A DNA stretch of 16,653 bases from Clostridiales bacterium. Lineage in GTDB: Bacteria > Bacillota > Clostridia > Tissierellales > Sedimentibacteraceae. This document shows, piece by piece, positions 1 through 6,582 of this stretch; position 1 is the stretch's first letter, and every line of letters starts with the position of its first letter. A program made the translations under genes and the position numbers. The notes under the pieces were generated by a model. The model made no database searches, was not told the DNA's origin, and saw nothing but the letters and a program-made list of their open reading frames with translations. Location of the stretch: contig DNNJ01000321.1 of NCBI GenBank assembly GCA_003487955.1, forward strand, positions 1 to 16,653. The letters run 5' to 3'.

Positions 1-51
1 GCCAGATTGTGGCTCTGGAGGTCGTGGGTTCGACTCCCACTATTCACCCCA
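1..51 (+). tRNA. tRNA-His(GTG), 5' part missing
   Basis: The window opens inside this tRNA. The anticodon arm is a CCAGA/TCTGG stem with a seven-base loop TTGTGGC, giving anticodon GTG (His). The T arm is GTGGG-TTCGACT-CCCAC, followed by the 3' acceptor strand at 41-47. The discriminator at 48 is C, the expected partner of the extra G-1 of tRNA-His, and CCA is encoded at 49-51. The D arm and 5' acceptor strand lie upstream of the window. Confidence 0.9.
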
Positions 52-80
52 ATAAAATTAAATGCATACAATATATTTAA

Positions 81-154
81 GGCGCTATAGCCAAGTGGTA
101 AGGCACAGGTCTGCAACACCTAGATCTCCAGTTCAAATCTGGATGGCGCCTCCA
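81..154 (+). tRNA. tRNA-Cys(GCA)
   Basis: A complete cloverleaf. The 5' acceptor strand GGCGCTA pairs with TGGCGCC, including one G-U pair. The D arm is GCC/GGC, the anticodon loop CTGCAAC gives GCA at 113-115, and the T arm is TCCAG-TTCAAAT-CTGGA. Discriminator T and encoded CCA end at 154. The outermost anticodon-stem pair (27-43) is a C-A mismatch, otherwise the fold is canonical. It lies 29 bases after tRNA-His, probably in the same transcript. Confidence 0.95.
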
Positions 155-165
155 AAATTTTTTTT

Positions 166-242
166 GCACCGTTAGCTCAGTTGGATAGAGTGTTCGACTA
201 CGAATCGAAAGGTCGTGGGTTCGAATCCCCCACGGTGCACCA
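166..242 (+). tRNA. tRNA-Arg(ACG)
   Basis: A complete cloverleaf. The acceptor is GCACCGT/ACGGTGC. The anticodon stem TTCGA/TCGAA encloses loop CTACGAA, giving anticodon ACG at 200-202, where A34 is normally modified to inosine by TadA. The T loop is TTCGAAT, the discriminator is A and CCA is encoded at 240-242. It is separated from tRNA-Cys by an 11-base A/T run and is the last gene of the tRNA cluster. Confidence 0.95.
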
Positions 243-257
243 ATAGCAACAAAAATG

Positions 258-281
258 AGGACTCTTTATCGAGTCTTTTTT
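258..281 (+). terminator. Terminator of the tRNA cluster
   Basis: A five-base stem GACTC/GAGTC (260-264 with 271-275) has a six-base loop and is followed directly by six T (276-281). It sits 15 bases after tRNA-Arg and fits an intrinsic terminator. The stem is short, so termination may be partial. Confidence 0.75.
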
Positions 282-335
282 CATTTAGCAGGAAAGTTTC
301 TTAACTAATTATGAAAAATAAAATATAATTAAATA

Positions 336-383
336 TTTCTAAATTATATTTAGAAAGCCTGCCCTCTTTATTGAGTTCAGGCT
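336..383. repeat. Two abutting hairpins in the gene-free stretch 282-601
   Basis: Bases 336-344 (TTTCTAAAT) pair perfectly with 348-356 around a TAT loop. Immediately after, AGCCTG (356-361) pairs with CAGGCT (378-383); the same segment can instead fold as TTGAG/CTCAA (371-375 with 382-386). No run of T follows, so neither is a clear terminator. I found no ORF, known RNA family or promoter in 282-420. Confidence 0.5.
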
Positions 384-423
384 CAACAAATTATTATAAT
401 CAGTATAACAATTTCCTATAAGA

Positions 424-448
424 AAACTACACCCATAATGGGTAGTTT
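424..448. promoter_or_regulatory. Distal ACCC-N5-GGGT palindrome upstream of the regulator gene
   Basis: The core ACCC-ATAAT-GGGT is at 431-443 (centre 437), inside a wider inverted repeat AAACTAC/GTAGTTT (424-430 with 442-448). Its centre is 34 bases upstream of a second palindrome of the same design. The pair is a candidate two-site operator, inferred from symmetry and from recurrence before the downstream operon. Confidence 0.5.
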
Positions 449-455
449 GCTTAAA

Positions 456-486
456 AATCCCCCTACCTTTTTTGGGTAGGGGGATT
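456..486. promoter_or_regulatory. Perfect 12-bp inverted repeat abutting the -35 box; proximal palindrome and possible terminator
   Basis: AATCCCCCTACC (456-467) pairs perfectly with GGTAGGGGGATT (475-486) around a seven-base loop. It contains ACCT-TTTTT-GGGT (465-477, centre 471). Bases 461-480 match the reverse complement of 2027-2046 at 19 of 20 positions by eye. The right arm runs into the -35 hexamer starting at 485, so a bound protein here would contact or block RNA polymerase. The strong stem could also stop read-through from the tRNA side, but no T run follows. Confidence 0.6.
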
Positions 487-513
487 GTCATTTATTATAT
501 AATTTAGTATAAT
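485..513 (+). promoter_or_regulatory. SigA-type promoter of the LuxR/MFS regulator gene
   Basis: The -35 box TTGTCA (485-490, five of six matches to consensus) and a perfect -10 TATAAT (508-513) are separated by 17 bases. Transcription would start near 520, leaving a leader of about 80 bases before the start codon at 602. The adjacent palindrome is centred near -49, a position from which a regulator could act directly. Confidence 0.75.
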
Positions 514-601
514 ACATATTATTATATGAGTATTAAAATTCAGTTTATAAATATGAATATAATAAGCATAGGCAAATGATTCATGGAGGTTGGGCTAAAT
601 C

Positions 602-2017
602 ATGATTAAGGATAAACGAAATATTCCCTTTATTGATTTGTTAAATGAGCGCAATAGGGCGGTATTAGTTCATTCATTGTTTTCCTCATGGATGTTGTCA
701 TTAATATTTGAAGGGCAAATATTTCAATATCTTGCCAAAGGGTACAATTTTGCAGTGGATTCAATAATTATCGGCAGTTCCGCCGCTATGCTTATAGGAT
801 TACTGCTTGGCGGATTTGTAATTAAAACGAAATTCCAAGCAAAACGGCTTTTCCTCTATTCTTATCCATTATTTATTGCCTTGTCATTAATATTTTTCTT
901 TACACCATCAATACTGTGGGCTATTGGGATAATTACCGGTTCCTCAATTTCAGGATGCTGCGTTGCTGCATGGGGATTTTATTTTAAAACTGTTTCAAAG
1001 AAAAATGAACGTATAAAAACAGCTGCAGACGTGCTAATTATTTCAAATATTTTAATGATAATATTAAATGCAGCTGCTATAAATATATCGCCTTACATTG
1101 GATTGTCATTGTCCATTGTTATGCTTGTATTTGCATTTATGATTGCTTTAAGACTTCCTTCGGATTATGATGAAGAATACGGGAATAAAAAGAATGACAG
1201 CTTTAGCATCTCAAACCTTTTATTATTCTTTTATCTTTTTATAGTAATATTGACAATTAATTCAGGCTTGATGTACCATGTGGTAAATCCGGCTTTTGAA
1301 CACCTTACCACACTTACAAGCTGGTATTGGGCAGTACCTTATGTAGTTGCGATACTGATAATTAGAAACTTTTCTAAAAAAATGAAGTCATCATATATAC
1401 TATATGTTGCAATTGCAATGATTGGTCTTTCATTTATATCTTTTATAACACTTGACCGCTCTGCATCAAGTTATTTTATAATTAATACACTGATGCTTGG
1501 CTCTTACGGGGTGTTTGATTTATTTTTCTGGAGCATATTGGGTGAAATGCTTGATTACCATGAAAACCCTGCGAAAATTCTTGGCATTGGTCTTTCTGCA
1601 AATGTATTGGGGGTAGTTTCGGGCGGACTTATCGGTAATGTTTTCATAGCAAATAATTTACAAGGCTTAAATCCATCGCTGCTTGCTTTTGCTGTAGTTT
1701 GTATAACTTTGGTTCTTTTACCTCCTCTAAACAAACACCTGTCCTCATTGCTTAAGGGACATACATTTCTTACTGCATTTGTTGAAATGCCCGAATCTAA
1801 ACAAAACAGAGAGATAGACAAACTTTCAACATACGGCAATTTGTCGGAACGGGAAAAACAGGTGGCATCACTTCTTCTGCAAGGAAAAACATATAAGACA
1901 ATTGCAGGTGAACTTTTCATAAGCGAAAACACAGTAAAATATTATGTAAAAAATATTTATTCCAAATTTAATATTCAAAGCCGGGCAGAACTTATTGATA
2001 TAGTAGTAGAAAAATAA
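602..2017 (+). CDS. Membrane-bound LuxR-type regulator: MFS-like domain fused to a GerE helix-turn-helix
   Basis: The 471-residue protein has two parts. Residues about 20-390 are a polytopic membrane domain with roughly a dozen hydrophobic helices and MFS-like spacing. Residues 414-468 are a classic LuxR/GerE helix-turn-helix, beginning LSEREKQVASLLLQGKT and including ISENTVKYYVKNIYSKF. The likely role is a one-component regulator that senses a small molecule or membrane state through the transporter-like domain and binds DNA while membrane-anchored; sensing rather than transport is inferred. The ATG at 602 follows GGAGG (585-589) with a 12-base gap. Nearly the same palindrome flanks the gene on both sides, suggesting self-regulation and control of the downstream operon. 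The ligand cannot be read from sequence. Confidence 0.9.
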   Translation: MIKDKRNIPFIDLLNERNRAVLVHSLFSSWMLSLIFEGQIFQYLAKGYNFAVDSIIIGSSAAMLIGLLLGGFVIKTKFQAKRLFLYSYPLFIALSLIFFFTPSILWAIGIITGSSISGCCVAAWGFYFKTVSKKNERIKTAADVLIISNILMIILNAAAINISPYIGLSLSIVMLVFAFMIALRLPSDYDEEYGNKKNDSFSISNLLLFFYLFIVILTINSGLMYHVVNPAFEHLTTLTSWYWAVPYVVAILIIRNFSKKMKSSYILYVAIAMIGLSFISFITLDRSASSYFIINTLMLGSYGVFDLFFWSILGEMLDYHENPAKILGIGLSANVLGVVSGGLIGNVFIANNLQGLNPSLLAFAVVCITLVLLPPLNKHLSSLLKGHTFLTAFVEMPESKQNREIDKLSTYGNLSEREKQVASLLLQGKTYKTIAGELFISENTVKYYVKNIYSKFNIQSRAELIDIVVEK

Positions 2018-2026
2018 AAATAACCA

Positions 2027-2055
2027 CCTACCCGAAAAAGGTAGGGCTGTTTTTT
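2027..2055 (+). terminator. Terminator of the regulator gene, containing a palindrome
   Basis: CCTACC (2027-2032) pairs with GGTAGG (2040-2045) across a seven-base loop, with six T at 2050-2055, starting 10 bases after the regulator's stop codon. The segment also contains ACCC-GAAAA-AGGT (2030-2042, centre 2036), the same pattern as upstream of the regulator gene. Confidence 0.65.
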
Positions 2056-2058
2056 AAA

Positions 2059-2086
2059 ATCTACCCTTTTCGGGTGATTTTTTTTT
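2059..2086 (+). promoter_or_regulatory. Second hairpin/palindrome, also a possible terminator, just before the operon promoter
   Basis: ACCC (2063-2066) pairs with GGGT (2072-2075) around TTTTC, and the stem extends past a one-base bulge with ATC/GAT. A run of nine T follows (2078-2086). As DNA it is ACCC-TTTTC-GGGT, centre 2069, 33 bases after the previous palindrome. Bases 2029-2044 can instead pair with 2061-2076 (one mismatch, one G-U), giving a long alternative hairpin ending in the same T run. Operator, terminator and attenuator roles are all possible. Confidence 0.55.
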
Positions 2087-2096
2087 GCGTTTTAAC

Positions 2097-2105
2097 TGGT
2101 ATAAT
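2097..2105 (+). promoter_or_regulatory. Extended -10 promoter of the zinc-ribbon operon
   Basis: TGGTATAAT fits the extended -10 form TGn-TATAAT with a perfect -10 hexamer at 2100-2105. No good -35 box is present: the expected position is the T run. Transcription would start near 2112, placing the palindrome centred at 2069 at about -43, the usual site for an activator that substitutes for a -35 box. This is the only convincing promoter seen ahead of the ten-gene run. Confidence 0.6.
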
Positions 2106-2161
2106 TTGCTTATCAATCACAATTGAGCGGCATATAGAATGGATAGTTCCGGGTGGGTGGA

Positions 2162-2701
2162 ATGAATACAATCAAAGGGAGAATAATTATTTACATCTCA
2201 ATAATATGTTTATTAACTGCTGCATGGACTCAGTTCTTTTCTCTTCAAGGGGGAAGCTTTGGTGTTCAAACCCGTGTTATAACAATATTCACAATAGCTG
2301 CAGGGGTTATTTCGATACACCTTTTGTTAAAGGATATTAATAATTTGAAAATAGCAAGGCTGATAAAGGAAAACTTTATATTGAAAGTCAAAACTGCAGT
2401 TATAAGCGAAATATCAGGCGAGAAAATTCATCATAAGCCCATACACATAGAAGATACTGAAATATATGTATCATATTTTGGAATTCTTTTTAACGGTAAA
2501 ATAGCAAAATTTAATCAAGACGGTATTCGTCTGACGGCAATGAACATAGGGAACGATTATATATCGTTTACTTACGGCAATGAAGAACAAATGAAGAATT
2601 TGCGCATTGTTCGCCCCGATATTGAGCCTGAGGCCATGAGTGAAATGATTAATAAATTCCGTTATGAAACGGGGATTACACCGACAATGTTTGAAGAATA
2701 A
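2162..2701 (+). CDS. Two-TM membrane protein of unknown function, first gene of the operon
   Basis: This 179-residue protein has two hydrophobic helices (about 7-26 and 39-57), then a soluble C-terminal domain of about 120 residues with alternating beta-type segments and a helical end. I do not recognise the family. The C-terminal domain could be a small PH-like fold, which is only a guess from its pattern. I chose the ATG at 2162, with GGGTGG at 2151-2156 as a weak ribosome binding site. A GTG at 2153 in frame would add three residues and has no better site. A shorter ORF from 2074 in another frame overlaps it and looks like a shadow. The next gene starts 31 bases later. Confidence 0.7.
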   Translation: MNTIKGRIIIYISIICLLTAAWTQFFSLQGGSFGVQTRVITIFTIAAGVISIHLLLKDINNLKIARLIKENFILKVKTAVISEISGEKIHHKPIHIEDTEIYVSYFGILFNGKIAKFNQDGIRLTAMNIGNDYISFTYGNEEQMKNLRIVRPDIEPEAMSEMINKFRYETGITPTMFEE

Positions 2702-2732
2702 TTGAAAAAAATTAATTGCAATGAGGTGAAAT

Positions 2733-3467
2733 ATGGCTAAAAAATTTGTAGGTTATGGAAACTTTTTTTGCTGGAATTGCGGCGAAAGAATTGAAAAAGG
2801 GAAAAGAATCTGCCCTAACTGCGGCTCAAAATACAGCGGAGACAGCAAATATGGCAATGTTTCTGCCTTAGGGGCAGGTGGCATAGGCTGGTCACATAAT
2901 GCAGCTCATCATAGTTTTAAGAAATATTTTAAAAATGATAGAAAATACAGCATGATTTGGCTCATAGGCATCAGCATATTAGTTCCCGGTGGAATGCTTC
3001 TTTCAAGGGAGATAGAATTAGATACTGAGGGTATTATGGTTATCGGCGGTATATTGGCGGCCTTCTGGGGCATAGGTCTTTTGTTTATGTTTAAGAAGCG
3101 GGGGAAAAAGCCTGACTGGGATGGTATTGTAGAAGATAAAAAAACATTTCAAAAGACCAGACTCAGAAAAGACCGTGAAGGTAAAAAATACGAGGAATCA
3201 TATACAGAATATATTGTTTATATACGAAAGCAGAACAACAGTATATTCGAATTAAAGGAAGAAGACAGTGCGCAATATGATTATTTCAATATATATGATT
3301 ACTTGCATTACCATGGAGACAAATATTTAAATTACATTGAAAAATATGATAAGTCTTTGGATACAATAATTTTTTGTGCATCCTGCCGCAGCATTTGCGA
3401 CATACGGGATAATTATTGTGAAAGATGCGGATGTATATTATTAAAAGCAGATTGGCTATCACGTTAG
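2733..3467 (+). CDS. Membrane protein with a zinc ribbon at each end
   Basis: The 244 residues begin with a zinc ribbon (Cys13, Cys16, Cys27, Cys30; CWNCG and CPNCG). Two TM helices follow at about 73-90 and 101-120. A charged, Tyr-rich probably beta-rich domain spans about 126-210. A second Cys cluster is at the C-terminus (Cys215, Cys218, Cys229, Cys232, plus Cys222 and Cys234). With two TM helices both ribbons would lie in the cytoplasm. Such ribbons usually mediate protein contacts rather than catalysis. GAGGTG at 2723-2728 supports the ATG at 2733. It is the only double-ribbon member of the cluster. The exact function is unknown. Confidence 0.8.
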   Translation: MAKKFVGYGNFFCWNCGERIEKGKRICPNCGSKYSGDSKYGNVSALGAGGIGWSHNAAHHSFKKYFKNDRKYSMIWLIGISILVPGGMLLSREIELDTEGIMVIGGILAAFWGIGLLFMFKKRGKKPDWDGIVEDKKTFQKTRLRKDREGKKYEESYTEYIVYIRKQNNSIFELKEEDSAQYDYFNIYDYLHYHGDKYLNYIEKYDKSLDTIIFCASCRSICDIRDNYCERCGCILLKADWLSR

Positions 3468-3529
3468 TGTCATTCTGAACGCAGGGAAGAATCTATCTGA
3501 AATCCGACATTATACTCAGGATGACAACG
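3462..3529. repeat. Imperfect palindromic intergenic element (TGTCATTCTGA type)
   Basis: GTCATTCTGA (3469-3478) pairs with TCAGGATGAC (3516-3525) with one G-U. Outer CGTT (3462-3465) pairs with AACG (3526-3529), leaving a three-base bulge at 3466-3468. The interior includes GAAGAATCT. The sequence resembles the short dispersed palindromes with TCATTCTGA ends that occur between genes in many bacteria. It starts over the TAG stop of the preceding gene (3465-3467) and lies in the widest gap of the operon (86 bases). An in-frame ATG at 3521 inside it should not be taken as the next gene's start. Confidence 0.6.
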
Positions 3530-3553
3530 CTACAAATTATAAGGAGGAAAACT

Positions 3554-4114
3554 ATGTTTTGTGAAAATTGCGGGACACAACTTCCCGATGATTCTGCATT
3601 TTGCTCAGAATGCGGCAGCAAAATATCATCATCGGGAAATGAAACTCAAACAAATGAAGAAAGTATCAACACAAGTAATGAGTCCGGCACGCATGTGCAG
3701 CGAGGAGCGGTGCCTCCTGTTATGAGACAAACAGCACCACGCCAGACCGCTGCACCCTACGGTAAAGAAACTGCAATGCGGCAGGCTCCCCGCCAGCCCG
3801 CTGAACCCTATAGGAGAGAAACGACACCACGTCAGCCTTTTGAACCCTACAGGAGAGAAACCGGACAACGTCAGACATCTGAATCCTACATGGGAGGTAC
3901 TGCGGATATTATAAGTTTCGGTCAGTATGTAGGGATGATTTTTTTAGCAGGCATTCCGATTATCAATATAATACTATTGATAAAATGGGGATTAAATAAG
4001 CAAAAACCTAACAAAAGCAATTTCGCTAAAGCTTTGCTGTTTTATTACCTAATTGCAGTAATAATTTATGCTTTATATATACGGTTATGGCTTAAAGTCA
4101 CTTCAGGAATTTAA
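3554..4114 (+). CDS. Zinc-ribbon membrane protein with a basic Pro/Gln/Arg repeat linker
   Basis: The start at 3554 is fixed by AAGGAGGA at 3541-3548; the in-frame ATG at 3521 would begin inside the palindromic repeat. The 186-residue protein opens with a zinc ribbon (MFCENCG, then FCSECG; Cys3, 6, 17, 20). A polar stretch leads to an imperfect repeat at about residues 57-112, unit near RQPxEPYRRET. Two TM helices follow at about 124-144 and 158-178. The linker is rich in Arg, Pro and Gln and therefore basic, unlike the acidic linkers of two later zinc-ribbon proteins in the operon. The ribbon should be cytoplasmic. Function is unknown; it may act as an adaptor or scaffold. Confidence 0.85.
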   Translation: MFCENCGTQLPDDSAFCSECGSKISSSGNETQTNEESINTSNESGTHVQRGAVPPVMRQTAPRQTAAPYGKETAMRQAPRQPAEPYRRETTPRQPFEPYRRETGQRQTSESYMGGTADIISFGQYVGMIFLAGIPIINIILLIKWGLNKQKPNKSNFAKALLFYYLIAVIIYALYIRLWLKVTSGI

Positions 4115-4140
4115 AACAATAATTTGAAAGGGGAAGAAAA

Positions 4141-4692
4141 ATGGAAATATTTATAGGTCTAGTAATTATCATAGTCTTATTGGCTGTATTGGCGGTGGCT
4201 TCATACAACGCTTTTGTAAAATCGCGGAATCAAATAGAAGAAGCTTTTTCCACCATGGATGTGTATTTAAAGAAACGATATGAAATGATTCCAAACTTAG
4301 TGGAGATAGTAAAACAATATTCAATACATGAAAAAGAAACTTTAGAGAAAATTGTCCAGGCAAGGAGTATGGCAATTAATGCAAGGTCTGTGGAAGAACG
4401 GGGGCAAAATGAAAATATGCTGTCCGGAGCTTTAAAATCACTTTTTGCTATTTCTGAGGGCTATCCTGAGCTGAAAGCAAACGAGAATTATTTAGAGCTT
4501 CAAAACGAGCTTGCAGACTTGGAAGATGATATATCTCAATCACGCAAATACTATAACGGTGTTGTTAAAGTTATGAATAACAAGGTTGAAATATTTCCTT
4601 CAAATTTGTTTGCAAAACTTTTTGGATTCAATAGGTATCCCTATTTTATGGCTGATGAATATGAGCGCCAAAATGTAGAAATTCGATTTTAA
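4141..4692 (+). CDS. lemA: LemA family protein
   Basis: The 183-residue product has one N-terminal TM helix (about 2-22), then the long helical bundle typical of LemA. Family signatures are visible: YNAFVKSRNQIEEAFSTMDV, LKKRYEMIPNLVEIVKQY, the ELQNELADLEDDI segment, RKYYNGVV and the closing FPSNLFAKLFGF. Length is normal for the family. LemA proteins are membrane-anchored by the N-terminus; their biochemical role is unsettled. In Firmicutes they commonly neighbour DUF2207 or TPM-domain membrane proteins, and here a DUF2207 gene begins 14 bases after the stop. AAGGGGA at 4128-4134 is the ribosome binding site. Confidence 0.95.
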   Translation: MEIFIGLVIIIVLLAVLAVASYNAFVKSRNQIEEAFSTMDVYLKKRYEMIPNLVEIVKQYSIHEKETLEKIVQARSMAINARSVEERGQNENMLSGALKSLFAISEGYPELKANENYLELQNELADLEDDISQSRKYYNGVVKVMNNKVEIFPSNLFAKLFGFNRYPYFMADEYERQNVEIRF

Positions 4693-4706
4693 TCAGGGGT
4701 GAGGCA

Positions 4707-6581
4707 ATGAAAAAAACTCTAATGCTTTGTACTGCAGCAATCATCTTAATTTTAACAATTGTGACGGTACCTGCTTTGGGAGCTGAAGCATTCAAAATTA
4801 CTTCTTACAATATAGATATGACGGTTTATGAGGATAACTCCTATGCCATAATTGAAACCATCGATGTCAGCTTTGCAAAGCAAAGGCACGGCATCATCAG
4901 AAGTCTGCCCTTGAAAACAAACAGAGGAAAAACTGCATTGATTTTAGACATAGATGTTTTTGAGCATAAGTTTTCTACTGAGAGAATATCAAATAATATT
5001 GAAATTAAAATAGGTGACCCGGACAGATATGCATCTCTTTCGGAGAAATATACAATCGGCTATGTGTATACCATAGGGGATGACTATCTTGATGACAGAG
5101 ACGAACTGTACTGGAATTTAATCGGTAACGACTGGGACTGTACAATTGAAAATGTTACTTTCAAAATAAATATGCCAAAATCTTTTTCACCTGACAGGCT
5201 GTATTTTACCCATGGGAAAAAGGGGAGCACAAAGCATGACGGCGTGGACTGGAATATTGAGGGAAATACCATAAAGGGCTCCTTGATGATTTCTCTTATG
5301 CCTAATGATTCTCTTACAATTGCTTTGCCCCTTCCGGAAGGATATTTTTCACAGGCTGAAAGGGTAAAAACAAATGCAGTGCAGTACGGCTGGCTTGTGT
5401 CAATTGCCTGTGCCGCTGCTGGCACAGCACTATGGGCATTCATGGGACGTAAAAAGCAGATATTTCCCACTGTTGAATTTTACCCGCCTCAAGGAGTAAC
5501 CAGTGCAGATGCAGGGTTTTTAATTGATGGCAGGGTAGATTCTTTCGATATAACATCACTTATAGTTTATTGGGCAGATAAGGGATATCTGTCAATTACA
5601 GAAGAAACAGAAAAAAAGATGTTCGGAACGAAAAAAAGCTTTACACTTACAAAATTAAGAGATATTTCCGATGACAGCTTGGATTATGAAAAGGAAATGT
5701 TTGAGGTATTGTTCTACATGGGGGACGGAGTAAATGTTAGGACTGACCAATTGGAAAACCGTTTTTACACTGTGGGGGAGAGTGTAAAAAAACAAGTTAA
5801 ACATAGCTTTGAAGCTAACGAAGAAACTCGTATCTTTTTAAGAACAAATATGTGGTGCCGCGTGTTGCTTTTGTTGATAGGAGTAATCAGTACACTGCCG
5901 TTTTCATATACGGCTATGAAGGAATCTGGCAATGTTGGTGAAGCAGGACTGCTGTTTAAGAGTATCATAATGTCTGCAGCTATAATGGCAGCCTTTTATT
6001 TCTTAATGCATATTCTGAAGAATTGGAAGGGAATAAAAAAGGGGGAAAAGTTTATACGATTGTTTTTTGCACTCGTATTTTGCGGAGCAATTTGCGGCAC
6101 TTTTATATATACATTAAGCTTATCCGGAAACGTATTAACAGGTTTACTTTCTTTAACGGCGGCAGCAATGCTCGGAATTATGTCAAATCTTTGCAGACGA
6201 CGGACTAAAGCAGGTATGTGGTATCAAGAAAAACTTATAGGATTCAAGGAATTCATCAAGGCTGCAGAATCAGATAGAATAAATCTCCTTGTGGATGAAA
6301 ATCCCAACTACTTTTATGATGTATTGCCCTTTGCAATGGTATTAGGTGTAACGGACAAATGGGCGAAAAACTTTGACAGCATCATGAAGGAGCCGCCCAA
6401 CTGGTATCATTCATCATCCATGCAGGGCAGGTTCAGCGTATTGAGTTTTGCAACAGGTTTAGATAATGATATGAAAATATTTTCACTGGACATAGCCTCA
6501 AAACACCAAACAAGCAACTCAAGCATTGGTGGCGGAAGCTCAGGAGGAGGGTCTGGAGGCGGCGGCGGAAGGAGCTGGTAA
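4707..6581 (+). CDS. DUF2207 (YciQ-like) membrane protein
   Basis: This 624-residue protein has a signal peptide (residues 1-26, ending VPALGAEA) and an extracytoplasmic DUF2207 domain at about 27-215 with the typical ELYWNLIGNDWD. A TM helix follows at 228-246. A cytoplasmic segment starts with the PPQGVTSADAGFLIDG-type motif. Four more helices lie at about 384-402, 417-436, 450-471 and 476-494. A conserved tail contains LIGFKEFI, NPNYFYDVLPFAMVLGV and KWAKNF. The C-terminus is Gly/Ser-rich and ends GGRSW, also common in the family. GGGGTGAGG at 4696-4704 is a strong ribosome binding site. Function is unknown; pairing with LemA suggests one membrane complex. Confidence 0.93.
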   Translation: MKKTLMLCTAAIILILTIVTVPALGAEAFKITSYNIDMTVYEDNSYAIIETIDVSFAKQRHGIIRSLPLKTNRGKTALILDIDVFEHKFSTERISNNIEIKIGDPDRYASLSEKYTIGYVYTIGDDYLDDRDELYWNLIGNDWDCTIENVTFKINMPKSFSPDRLYFTHGKKGSTKHDGVDWNIEGNTIKGSLMISLMPNDSLTIALPLPEGYFSQAERVKTNAVQYGWLVSIACAAAGTALWAFMGRKKQIFPTVEFYPPQGVTSADAGFLIDGRVDSFDITSLIVYWADKGYLSITEETEKKMFGTKKSFTLTKLRDISDDSLDYEKEMFEVLFYMGDGVNVRTDQLENRFYTVGESVKKQVKHSFEANEETRIFLRTNMWCRVLLLLIGVISTLPFSYTAMKESGNVGEAGLLFKSIIMSAAIMAAFYFLMHILKNWKGIKKGEKFIRLFFALVFCGAICGTFIYTLSLSGNVLTGLLSLTAAAMLGIMSNLCRRRTKAGMWYQEKLIGFKEFIKAAESDRINLLVDENPNYFYDVLPFAMVLGVTDKWAKNFDSIMKEPPNWYHSSSMQGRFSVLSFATGLDNDMKIFSLDIASKHQTSNSSIGGGSSGGGSGGGGGRSW

Positions 6582-6582
6582 A

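Noticed and set aside
166-242. tRNA-Arg as an attachment site for an integrated element
   Set aside because: No integrase gene and no direct repeat of the tRNA 3' end were noticed downstream in this window.
2074-2340. An 88-codon + strand frame rich in Cys with a hydrophobic start
   Set aside because: It overlaps the better-supported 2162-2701 gene in another frame, begins inside the T run, would start upstream of the predicted transcription start, and has a Cys/Asn-rich composition typical of a shadow frame.
3521-3553. Eleven-residue N-terminal extension of the zinc-ribbon protein
   Set aside because: The ATG at 3521 lies inside a palindromic repeat; the ATG at 3554 has a perfect ribosome binding site and starts directly with the ribbon, as in the sister genes.
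6526-6582. Nineteen-residue extension of the giant protein from TTG 6526
   Set aside because: It is the out-of-frame reading of the DUF2207 Gly codons; AAGGAG before ATG 6583 is a better start.
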